Shown here piece after piece: positions 6,836-13,162 of a DNA stretch of 15,881 nt. A program made the translations under genes and the position numbers. Where the stretch lies: assembly GCA_021808665.1 (NCBI GenBank), contig JAKBBA010000077.1, forward strand, positions 1 to 15,881. Direction: 5' to 3'. Every line of letters begins with the position of its first letter. Positions within the stretch are counted from its first letter, which is position 1. The notes under the pieces were generated by a model. The model was given only the letters and a program-made list of their open reading frames with translations, made no database searches and was not told the DNA's origin. The stretch comes from Actinomycetes bacterium (lineage in GTDB: Bacteria; Actinomycetota; Acidimicrobiia; Acidimicrobiales; Palsa-688).

Positions 6836-8528
6836 AGAAGACGATGGGGACATCCCAGTTCCCGAACACAGTCCTAAACACGTCGCCGATCTCACCGACG
6901 GTCACCCGAGCTTCCACAGCGTCGAGCATCGGGCCCATAATGTTCACCTCGGAGCGGCAGGCCCCTTCAAGCGTCCGAAGCGCCGATGCGGCCGCCCGGG
7001 AGTCTCGCTCGCGCCGCAGAGCAGCGAGGCGGGTCATGGCCCGATCCCAAGCGTCGGTCGTCCCTTCGAAGCCTTCTACTTCGAAAGGGGACACGTCGTC
7101 CTGGTACGCATTGACCCCGACGAGGATCCGGTCGCCGTTCTCCACCTGGTCCATGGCGAGCGAGGCTCCCGCCGAGGCACGCTGATGCAACCAGCCGGAA
7201 TCGAGCGTGGCGACATAGCCCCCCTCGCGTTGTATCAGCTCGAAGAACTCCCACGCCCGCTCTTCGAGCTGCGCCGTCAAGGATTCCACGAGCCACGAAC
7301 CGCCGAGAGGGTCGGCAACGGCCGTGAGGTTCGCTTCGTGAGCGAGTATCTGCTGGATGCGCACCGACATTTGGTGGGCGTGCTCGCTTGGGATAGTGAT
7401 CGCCTCGTCGTAGCCAGAAACGCCTAGCGACTGAGCACCTCCGAGTACTGCGGCCAAGCCCATCAGCGTGCCGCGGGCGATGTTGTTGAGCGGCTGGGAG
7501 TAGGTCATTGCCGACCCGGCTGTGACCACGTGGATCCGAAGCCGGCGGGCACGCTCGTCAGTCACCCCGTAGCGCTCCCGGAGCAGTCTTTCCCACATGG
7601 AACGCGCAGCGCGGAGCTTGGCGATGTCTTCGAAGAAGTCCATCGAAGTTCGCAGGTTGACTCCCCCGACCCCGTGCGCTACGTCGGCTACCTCGAGCTT
7701 GGAGCGCTGTGTGATGCCGTCGAGGTACTCGGCTGCGTTGGCCATGAGAGCGCCGAGCTCTTCGAAAGCGTTGAGGCCTGTGTCGGCGGCGTTGTAGGCG
7801 GCAATGGAAACCGGAACCCACTTGGGCAGGTAGCGGGTGCAATGCTCGATCAGGTCCAGGTTGAAGCGAAGCCCGTCACGAGGTGGCACCTGCACCTTAT
7901 TGATGCAACCGAGGTACGTAAGGTTGAAGTCCGACTGTCCGGTCCCGGCCAGCCGACGAAGGTCGATGCCCCGCCGCCTGGCTACGGTCCAGTAGCAGGC
8001 GTTCGCGAACGGGGCGTGCTGCACGACGGCACCCCCGGCGTGAGCATACGTGCTGGCGATGTCGATGCCGTCCAGGACCGTCTCGTAGTCGTCGACGGAG
8101 AGGATCACAGCTCCGGTGAGACCCACGTCATCGCGCCGGGCGACCACCTCCGGGTGATCCACGTCATAGAGGTGATCTGCGGTCATACGGTCGTGCTCCA
8201 TCAAGAAGCCGGTCTCGCCGTGCTCTAGGAGGAAACGGATCCGCTCGCGTTCGTCCTCTGGATTCCCGAACCCGGAGAGTTGGAAGATCCGCCATGGTTT
8301 GCTCCGGTACATCTCCGGATACGCGCCACGGGTGAAGGGAGCCTGTCCGGGTGGGGCTGTCACCTTGAGCCAGTGGTCGTCGGGGACGTCCCCAGGGCCG
8401 TAATGAGCTGAAAGTGGTATGCCCGACGAGGTCGTGTAAGCCGGCGCTGTCGTGCGGCTGGCGCCTTCCCGCCGCCCTGCGTTGCCAGGCTCCCCGTCCA
8501 GCGAGGTGCCTTCCTCTATCCCGCTCAC
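6834..8528 (-). CDS. B12-dependent acyl-CoA mutase large subunit, divergent active site
   Basis: A 564-residue TIM-barrel subunit of the methylmalonyl-CoA mutase family, the usual size for the split Icm/Hcm type. Family blocks in order: FTRGAYPEMYRSKPW (65-79), QLSGFGN (83-89), GIDLRRLAGTGQSD (187-200), AKLRAARSMWERLL (303-316), AVLGGAQSL (360-368), YDEAITIPSEHAHQM (373-387), DPLGGSWLVESLT (406-418), ILVGVNAY (468-475). Many substrate-site residues differ from known mutases: L84 where methylmalonyl-CoA mutase has Tyr89, N246 in AAYNAADTG where GYH has its catalytic His244, and GVS (369-371) where HTN is usual. E111 falls where 2-hydroxyisobutyryl-CoA mutase has Asp117. The start is the GTG at 8528, 29 nt after the nitroreductase stop, with only a weak AGCGGG before it. 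The open frame continues upstream through the nitroreductase gene, but that part looks like out-of-frame translation. No MeaB-type chaperone is nearby. Confidence 0.93.
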   Translation of the reverse strand: MSGIEEGTSLDGEPGNAGRREGASRTTAPAYTTSSGIPLSAHYGPGDVPDDHWLKVTAPPGQAPFTRGAYPEMYRSKPWRIFQLSGFGNPEDERERIRFLLEHGETGFLMEHDRMTADHLYDVDHPEVVARRDDVGLTGAVILSVDDYETVLDGIDIASTYAHAGGAVVQHAPFANACYWTVARRRGIDLRRLAGTGQSDFNLTYLGCINKVQVPPRDGLRFNLDLIEHCTRYLPKWVPVSIAAYNAADTGLNAFEELGALMANAAEYLDGITQRSKLEVADVAHGVGGVNLRTSMDFFEDIAKLRAARSMWERLLRERYGVTDERARRLRIHVVTAGSAMTYSQPLNNIARGTLMGLAAVLGGAQSLGVSGYDEAITIPSEHAHQMSVRIQQILAHEANLTAVADPLGGSWLVESLTAQLEERAWEFFELIQREGGYVATLDSGWLHQRASAGASLAMDQVENGDRILVGVNAYQDDVSPFEVEGFEGTTDAWDRAMTRLAALRRERDSRAAASALRTLEGACRSEVNIMGPMLDAVEARVTVGEIGDVFRTVFGNWDVPIVF

Positions 8529-8557
8529 GGCCGTGTCCCGCTCAGCGCCGGCCCAGC

Positions 8558-9199
8558 TCAGCGCGAGAGCGTCCGGCCGCCGTAGGAGTCGACGTGGACC
8601 ATATCGTCCACGTCGATCCGGGTCAGCTTGCTCGGGAAGGGCTTCGCCGGCCAGCCTACGGCGATGGTGGCGGCAGTTATGACCCCGTCGGGGATGTCCA
8701 GCAACTCTTTGACCTGAGGTTCGAACACGCACAGAAGGGTGGTGAGAGCGCTGCCCAATCCCTCGTTCCTGCACGCCAGCAGGAAGTTCTGCACGATCGG
8801 GTAGATCGAACCACCCCCTACGACGCTCAGCCGGCCGAGCTCGTGGTCGGTCGGGTGCAACCCGTCTACCTCGGCACATACCACTACTAGAGCGGGGACC
8901 TCGTCGAAATGCTCTGCGAAATGGTCTGCGGCCTCCACCGTTTTCGGCAGAGCCCCTGCGCGCACCTCGCCGGTGCCGATGCCGGACAGGTATGCCTTCC
9001 ACGGGCCTAGGTACCATTCCTTGAGCTGACGTTTCTTGGTTGGGTCGCGTACCACTACGAAACGGACAGGCTGGCGGTTGCCGCCTTGGGGCCCGAAGCG
9101 CGCAGCGTCGAAGGCTCGGTAGAGCACCTCGTCGGGCACTTCCCGATCCTGGTAGTAGCGGCAGGTTCCCTGCGTGCGCATGGCTTCTTCGAGGTCCAT
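8558..9199 (-). CDS. Nitroreductase-family FMN oxidoreductase
   Basis: A 213-residue flavoprotein of the nitroreductase fold, which normally binds FMN at a homodimer interface and uses NAD(P)H. FMN-site elements are the N-terminal TCRYYQDREVPDEVLYR (about 12-28) and ARFGPQGGNRQPVRFVVVRD (about 33-52). The SVVGGGSIYPIVQNFLLACR helix and the TAATIAVGWPAKPFP C-terminal block are also typical. It is the first gene of the mutase operon. It might reduce or desaturate an acyl-CoA intermediate, or reduce a nitro or quinone substrate; neither is shown by the sequence. I prefer the second of two tandem ATGs (9199), 4 nt after AGGAGG, over 9202, only 1 nt away. It lacks the look of BluB, the other B12-linked member of this fold. 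Confidence 0.9.
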   Translation of the reverse strand: MDLEEAMRTQGTCRYYQDREVPDEVLYRAFDAARFGPQGGNRQPVRFVVVRDPTKKRQLKEWYLGPWKAYLSGIGTGEVRAGALPKTVEAADHFAEHFDEVPALVVVCAEVDGLHPTDHELGRLSVVGGGSIYPIVQNFLLACRNEGLGSALTTLLCVFEPQVKELLDIPDGVITAATIAVGWPAKPFPSKLTRIDVDDMVHVDSYGGRTLSR

Positions 9200-9203
9200 C
9201 ATC

Positions 9204-9209
9204 CCTCCT
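9204..9209 (-). promoter_or_regulatory. Shine-Dalgarno of the nitroreductase gene
   Basis: AGGAGG on the minus strand, followed by G and then ATGATG. The 4-nt distance to the second ATG equals that used by the TTG-started B12 subunit gene, which argues for 9199 as the start. Confidence 0.7.
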
Positions 9210-9220
9210 GCTGACAGTGC

Positions 9221-9238
9221 CTAACGATCGTTCGTTAG
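9221..9238. promoter_or_regulatory. Palindromic operator (CTAACGA-TCGT-TCGTTAG), probable TetR site
   Basis: A perfect inverted repeat with 7-bp arms CTAACGA and TCGTTAG around TCGT. Its inner part AACGATCGTT is itself fully palindromic. It lies between the operon's -10 and its ribosome binding site and shares two bases with the -10, a classic place for a repressor. Size and symmetry suit a TetR dimer, or two overlapping dimers. No second full copy was seen in the window. Confidence 0.65.
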
Positions 9239-9265
9239 CGTAGCAGCCGGTGACGGATGCCACAA
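9237..9265 (-). promoter_or_regulatory. Promoter of the mutase operon
   Basis: On the minus strand, TTGTGG (9265-9260) and TACGCT (9242-9237) are separated by exactly 17 bp. The hexamers fit a housekeeping sigma promoter, and the predicted start is about 30 nt before the nitroreductase ATG. The operator begins in the last two bases of the -10. Confidence 0.5.
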
Positions 9266-9287
9266 CCCTTTCGAGATGGCTAGACGG

Positions 9288-9315
9288 TTGCACGCCTGAC
9301 CCCAGGCGGTAGCCT
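9288..9315 (+). promoter_or_regulatory. Candidate promoter of the DCC-family gene
   Basis: TTGCAC (9288-9293) and TAGCCT (9310-9315) are 16 bp apart, and the GTG at 9328 follows 12 nt later with no clear ribosome binding site. This promoter points away from the mutase operon. The two -35 elements are about 22 bp apart. Confidence 0.4.
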
Positions 9316-9327
9316 CGGGGCACGCCC

Positions 9328-9774
9328 GTGTTTTCACTTAATCCCAGCGGATCTACGAAGGCCGAAACATCTACGAGGCCCGCCCTGCCCTATCGGCCGG
9401 GAGTTGCGACGCTCATCTTCGATGGGGACTGTGGTTTCTGCACTGCGAGCGCGCGGTGGGCCGAGCAAGCCTTTACAGGCGCGCAGGTCGCCTTACCTTG
9501 GCAGAGCCTGGGAGCGGATGTGCTTGCTTCGATGGGACTGTCAGTCGCCGACGTAAAGTCCGCCGCGTGGTGGGTGGGTTCGGGAGGAACTGCCGAGCGG
9601 GGCCACAGAGCCGTCGGAAGGGCGTTGCAAGCCGGGGGAGGTTGGAGGTGGTTCCTCGGCTGGGCATGTCTCAATCCACCGACTAGCTGGCTGGCGTCCG
9701 CCGTGTACAGGGCGGTGGTCAGGTGGCGCCACGTGCTGCCGGGTTCCACTGAGGCCTGCCGGCGCAGCGTCTAG
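9328..9774 (+). CDS. DCC-family (DUF393) thiol-disulfide oxidoreductase-like protein
   Basis: A 148-residue protein with the family hallmark TLIFDGDCGFCTASARWAEQ. D32, D34 and the C35-x-x-C38 pair lie in a thioredoxin-like setting. A PWQSLGAD segment and an RGHRAVGRALQAGGGW segment follow, as in DUF393 proteins, and the C-terminus has a hydrophobic WFLGWACL / WLASAVYRAVV stretch. The family is presumed redox-active; its substrate is not established. GTG 9328 is the furthest start consistent with the promoter at 9288-9315. A later GTG just before ATLIFDG would also keep the whole domain. It is divergent from the mutase operon and convergent with pgi (28 bp between stops), so it is probably monocistronic. 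Confidence 0.85.
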   Translation: MFSLNPSGSTKAETSTRPALPYRPGVATLIFDGDCGFCTASARWAEQAFTGAQVALPWQSLGADVLASMGLSVADVKSAAWWVGSGGTAERGHRAVGRALQAGGGWRWFLGWACLNPPTSWLASAVYRAVVRWRHVLPGSTEACRRSV

Positions 9775-9802
9775 CGACAACCCGGCTATCCTGCGAGTCC
9801 GG

Positions 9803-11419
9803 TTAGGGCCGACCCCGGCCGGCCCGGTAACGGGCTATGAGGGTGTTGGTGCTCGAATCGTGGGCAAGGGGAGGGGCCTCAGGAGCGGTGAGCTCTGGGA
9901 CGATCCGTTGCGCCAGTTCCTTGCCTAGCTCGACCCCCCACTGGTCGAAGGAGTTGATCCCCCAGATGACACCTTGGGTGAGGACCTTGTGCTCGTAGGT
10001 GGCGACAAGCTCGCCGAGGATACGCGGCGTGAGCTGTTCGGCGAGAATGGTGTTGGTCGGATGGTTGCCCGCGAAGTACCGGTAAGGCTGGCCTTGCGGG
10101 GCCGACCTACCGAAAGCCAATGCCTCGGTCTGCGCGAAGAAGTTGGCCATCAGCAGGTCATGATGGTCCCCGACGTCGTGGTTGGGGGTCACGAAGCCGA
10201 TGAAATCGGCTGGGATCAACCTGGTGCCTTGGTGGATGAGCTGGTAGTAGGCGTGCTGGCCGTTGGTACCGGGCGTCCCCCACACCACCGGACCCGTGGC
10301 CACGTCGACGGGTTCTCCCGAGAGGGTGACGCTTTTGCCGTTGCTCTCCATGTCGAGCTGCTGCAGGTAGGCGGGAAAACGCGCCAGGTAATGGTTGTAG
10401 GGCAGGATTGCCTGGGTTTCCGCTCCGAAAAAGTCGTTGTACCAGACCCCTATGAGGCCCAGTAGGACCGGGAGGTTCTCGCGAAAGGGGGCTGAGCGGA
10501 AATGCTCGTCGACGGAGTGGAAACCTTCGAGCATGTCGACGAACGCCTCCGGGCCGACAGAGACCATGAGCGAGAGGCCTATCGCCGAGTCGTAGGAGTA
10601 GCGACCTCCCACCCAATCCCAGAAGCCGAACATGTTGGAAGTGTCGATTCCGAACTCGGCGACCTTCTCGGCGTTTGTTGACACAGCAACGAAGTGTCTG
10701 GCTACCGCAGAACTGTCGCCAAGACCCGATACGAGCCAATCCCGGGCGGTTTTGGCGTTGTTGAGAGTCTCCAAAGTCGTGAAAGTCTTGGAGCTGACGA
10801 TGAAAAGGGTCGCGCCAGGGTCAAGGTCGTGGGTCGCTTCCCAGATGTCGGAGCCGTCTACGTTGGAGACGAAACGGCATTCGATGCTCCGGTCGGAGAA
10901 CGGCCTAAGGGCTTCGTAGGCCATTGCAGGACCTAGGTCGGAGCCGCCTATGCCGATATTGACCACTGTGGTGATCCGTTTACCTGTGTGGCCGGTCCAC
11001 TCCCCCGAACGAACACGGCGTGCGAACTCAGACATTCGGTTCAAAACGTCGTGAACCCCGGGTACAACGTCGACGCCTCCCGTCGTGATCGAAGCTCCCC
11101 TAGGCGCGCGAAGTGCGATGTGGAGCACCGGTCGGTCCTCCGTGACGTTGATGTGCTCGCCGGACCACATTGCTTCTATACGCTGAGCCAGCCCTGCCCT
11201 CTCAGCGACGGCGACGAGGAGGTCGATCGTGCGTGCCGTCAGACGGTTCTTGGAGTAGTCGAGGTGCAGGTCGGACCCATCGACCCTGAGGGTACGGCCC
11301 CGCTCGGGATCCGAGGCGAACAGGTCGCGCAGGTGGACCTCGCGCATCTCTTCACCGTGGGCTGAGAGCGCTTGCCATTCGGGGGTCTCTGAGATACGAA
11401 CTGGTGATATCTGCACCAC
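9803..11419 (-). CDS. pgi: Glucose-6-phosphate isomerase
   Basis: A cytoplasmic enzyme of glycolysis and gluconeogenesis that interconverts glucose 6-phosphate and fructose 6-phosphate. Signatures are plain: [20 protein letters not shown] for sugar-phosphate binding, [36 protein letters not shown] with the catalytic Glu, [20 protein letters not shown] with the ring-opening His, and [13 protein letters not shown] with the catalytic Lys near the C-terminus. The size (about 538 residues) matches the E. coli-type family. The start is uncertain. The frame reaches a TTG at 11434, but that would overlap the neighbouring HAD gene's furthest ATG (11426). I use GTG 11419; the adjacent GTG 11416 is equally good. 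Both keep the [17 protein letters not shown] opening that aligns with homologues. No strong ribosome binding site is seen. Confidence 0.95.
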   Translation of the reverse strand: MVQISPVRISETPEWQALSAHGEEMREVHLRDLFASDPERGRTLRVDGSDLHLDYSKNRLTARTIDLLVAVAERAGLAQRIEAMWSGEHINVTEDRPVLHIALRAPRGASITTGGVDVVPGVHDVLNRMSEFARRVRSGEWTGHTGKRITTVVNIGIGGSDLGPAMAYEALRPFSDRSIECRFVSNVDGSDIWEATHDLDPGATLFIVSSKTFTTLETLNNAKTARDWLVSGLGDSSAVARHFVAVSTNAEKVAEFGIDTSNMFGFWDWVGGRYSYDSAIGLSLMVSVGPEAFVDMLEGFHSVDEHFRSAPFRENLPVLLGLIGVWYNDFFGAETQAILPYNHYLARFPAYLQQLDMESNGKSVTLSGEPVDVATGPVVWGTPGTNGQHAYYQLIHQGTRLIPADFIGFVTPNHDVGDHHDLLMANFFAQTEALAFGRSAPQGQPYRYFAGNHPTNTILAEQLTPRILGELVATYEHKVLTQGVIWGINSFDQWGVELGKELAQRIVPELTAPEAPPLAHDSSTNTLIARYRAGRGRP

Positions 11420-11450
11420 CGAAGTATGCCCCAATCAGCGGGCTGGCGGA

Positions 11451-11456
11451 TACCCT
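11451..11456 (+). promoter_or_regulatory. Possible -10 hexamer of the HAD phosphatase gene
   Basis: TACCCT fits TAnnnT and ends 5 nt before GTG 11462, so this gene may also be leaderless or nearly so. The fit is weaker than at the other three sites. Confidence 0.3.
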
Positions 11457-11461
11457 TTGGC

Positions 11462-12169
11462 GTGACGCTGCGCAGGCTCGTGCTCTTCGACGTGGACGGT
11501 ACGCTAGTGAGAGCCGGGGAGGTCGGCCCGTCTTCGTTCGACCGGGCCGTCGAGGTGATCCTCGGGGTCACACCGGTCGAACGACCTCACATGGCAGGTA
11601 AGACCGACGGCCAGATCGTCCGTGAGTACCTCGAAGCGCTCGGTGTTGCACGCGATCAGAAGCTCGTCTCGGCGGTGCTCGAAGCGCTGGGCGTGGCACT
11701 CGCGGAGGCCGACGCCAGAGGGGAGATCCGCTCTGGCGGCTTCGCTCTGCCCGGTGTTGCAGAGCTTCTCGAACGGCTCTTCGACGACGACCGGGTCCTG
11801 TCGAGCCTGCTCACAGGCAACGTCGCCCCCAACGCAAGGCTGAAGACCGCAGCGTTCGGTCTCGACGGTTGGCTCGACTTCGACGCCGGCGCCTATGGAA
11901 GTGACCACCACGACCGGGACCGCCTTGTTCCTATAGCCCTGGAGCGTTCGAGAGATGCGCACGGTGTTGCGTTCGAACCGAAAGACGTGTGGGTGGTAGG
12001 TGACACTCCCCGGGACCTGGCGTGCGCGAGAGCCGGTGGAACGCACTGTCTTCTCGTGGCTACTGGAGGCTATTCCTACGTCGAGCTGGCAGACCTGGGA
12101 GCGGACGCTGTTTTCGACGACCTCTCGGACGTCGACGCTGTGCAGGAAGTTCTCCTGGAAGGCCTCTGA
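11462..12169 (+). CDS. HAD-superfamily phosphatase, phosphoglycolate-phosphatase-like
   Basis: A 235-residue HAD hydrolase. Motif I is LVLFDVDGTLVRAG (nucleophile D10, acid D12), followed by a helical cap of about 65 residues that includes HMAGKTDGQIVREYLEALG. Motif II is the threonine in SSLLTGNVAPNA. Motif IV is VWVVGDTPRDLACARAGG, with the GD and second Asp that hold Mg2+. The overall plan is that of phosphoglycolate phosphatase or beta-phosphoglucomutase-like enzymes; the substrate is not certain. An in-frame ATG at 11426 exists, but GTG 11462 places motif I at residue 6, as is usual, and avoids overlap with the divergent pgi start region. A G+C-rich hairpin lies about 30 bp after the stop. 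Confidence 0.85.
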   Translation: MTLRRLVLFDVDGTLVRAGEVGPSSFDRAVEVILGVTPVERPHMAGKTDGQIVREYLEALGVARDQKLVSAVLEALGVALAEADARGEIRSGGFALPGVAELLERLFDDDRVLSSLLTGNVAPNARLKTAAFGLDGWLDFDAGAYGSDHHDRDRLVPIALERSRDAHGVAFEPKDVWVVGDTPRDLACARAGGTHCLLVATGGYSYVELADLGADAVFDDLSDVDAVQEVLLEGL

Positions 12170-12201
12170 CCGTGCCGACATCTCGGGGATCGTTCATCTA
12201 A

Positions 12202-12220
12202 GGCGGGGGCAGTAACCGCC
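12202..12220 (+). terminator. Weak hairpin after the HAD gene
   Basis: GGCGG (12202-12206) and CCGCC (12216-12220) can pair around a 9-nt loop, 33 bp after the HAD stop codon. There is no run of T after it, so an intrinsic terminator is only a possibility. Confidence 0.25.
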
Positions 12221-12350
12221 GGCCTCCTCTCATGCTCTCCAAAGACACCAGGTGACAGCAGACACTGGACTCCTAGGAGACTTAAATCTAATCGGAAGGG
12301 ATGGTCGAGATTCCGGTAGAAGGATGTTCGAAGAGGGTGCAAGGAAAACT

Positions 12351-13162
12351 ATGAAGCAGCGCCATCGGCGTCCATGGAGGGCAAGGGCGACGGCTGTCTT
12401 GGCCTGTGCTGCGGGCTTGTAAGCAGTAGGGCTGGTTTCGCGGGCGGGCGCCGTGACGGTGGCTCCGGTTCTGTCGTGTGATCCCGCTACCGGGGGCTCA
12501 GCCTGCACCGTCACTTTCACGACCTCCGGTTCTTGGACCGCCCCGCCAGGAGTTACGAACGTATCGATCAACCTGGCGCGTGCTTTTGGAGGGGGTGAAG
12601 GGGGAAGCGAAACCTCGGTGTCGATCGGGCCGACGCCCATCCTCGTGGGCGGTGGTGCCGGTGGTGGAGCCGGGCCCGAGTACGGCGGAGGCGGAGGGGG
12701 AGGGGGAGGTTCAGATTTCATCGCAGGCGCCTTGTCCGGAGGCGGCACGTTCAGCGCGGCTGAATCCTCCACCAATACCGGAAATGGATATGTGAAGTTC
12801 GCCTACTTTGTCGCCAGCCCACCAGCGACTACTACGACCACCAACACGGCCGCCACGACGACCACGGTGGCGTCATTGGCGGCGCCACCACGACGAGTGT
12901 TCCCCGACTTCAGTCGGCCACGCTTGCTAACACCGGCGTCGACAACGTCTTCGCCTTGGCGTCAGGCGCAGGCTTTGTGCGGATCGGAGGGTTGATCCTC
13001 GCCGGCGAAAGGTTCTCTCGGCGATCTCTTGGTGCCCATTTCGACTCGAAGCAAGCGAGACGGGGGTCCCGCAAAGGGCGTTTCTCGTCTGGGGGTTCCA
13101 AGTTTGGGGCTCCGCATCTGGGGCTCCAAAGGAACTTTTCCGGCCGACAGCTCTCAAGGTAG
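12351..13162 (+). pseudogene. Decayed sortase-anchored glycine-rich surface protein
   Basis: Pieces of one secreted protein survive in order but are broken twice. ATG 12351, with AAGGA five bases upstream, opens a signal peptide (MKQRHRRPWRARATAVLACA). It is stopped by an in-frame TAA at 12420-12422, in the middle of the hydrophobic core. The same frame then continues AVGLVSRAGA (a likely cleavage site) into a Gly-rich domain: TFTTSGSWTAPPGVTNVS, a GGGAGGG/GGGGGGGGG tract, and the typical ending NTGNGYVKFAY. A Thr-rich stalk (TTTTTNTAATTTT) follows. Near 12866-12890 the sensible frame moves by -1 to read ATTTSVPRLQSATLANTG. That is an LAxTG sortase motif with a hydrophobic helix and the basic end ERFSRR, then about 45 unusual residues to TAG 13162. 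Sequencing error could explain one lesion; two suggest real decay. Confidence 0.7.

Noticed and set aside
6711..7427. A 238-codon plus-strand frame across the mutase genes.
   Set aside because: It is antisense to two clear genes and has low-complexity composition typical of high-GC shadow frames.
6834..8528. Naming the mutase as methylmalonyl-CoA or isobutyryl-CoA mutase.
   Set aside because: The residues that define those activities are replaced, so a specific name would overstate the evidence.
8558..9199. Assignment of the nitroreductase as BluB, to link it directly to B12 synthesis.
   Set aside because: The conserved blocks resemble general nitroreductases (FGPQGGNRQP, VGWPAKP) and I see no BluB-specific signature.
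8529..9323. The mutase frame remains open for 265 more codons upstream, which would give an 829-residue protein.
   Set aside because: That stretch overlaps the well-supported nitroreductase gene in another frame, is Arg/Pro-rich with no domain, and the mutase homology begins after GTG 8528.
12230..12775. A 181-codon minus-strand frame with a long proline run opposite the glycine-rich domain.
   Set aside because: The proline run is the mirror of the GGN codons; no ribosome binding site or domain is seen.
12453..12995. The middle frame of the surface-protein relic as an intact gene starting at GTG 12453.
   Set aside because: It would lack a signal peptide and wall anchor, both of which can be read in flanking sequence, and it has no ribosome binding site.
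13060..13140. Short repeated words (TGGGGCTCC and similar) near the end of the relic gene, considered as a repeat array.
   Set aside because: The copies are few, imperfect and irregularly spaced; there is no CRISPR-like spacer structure.
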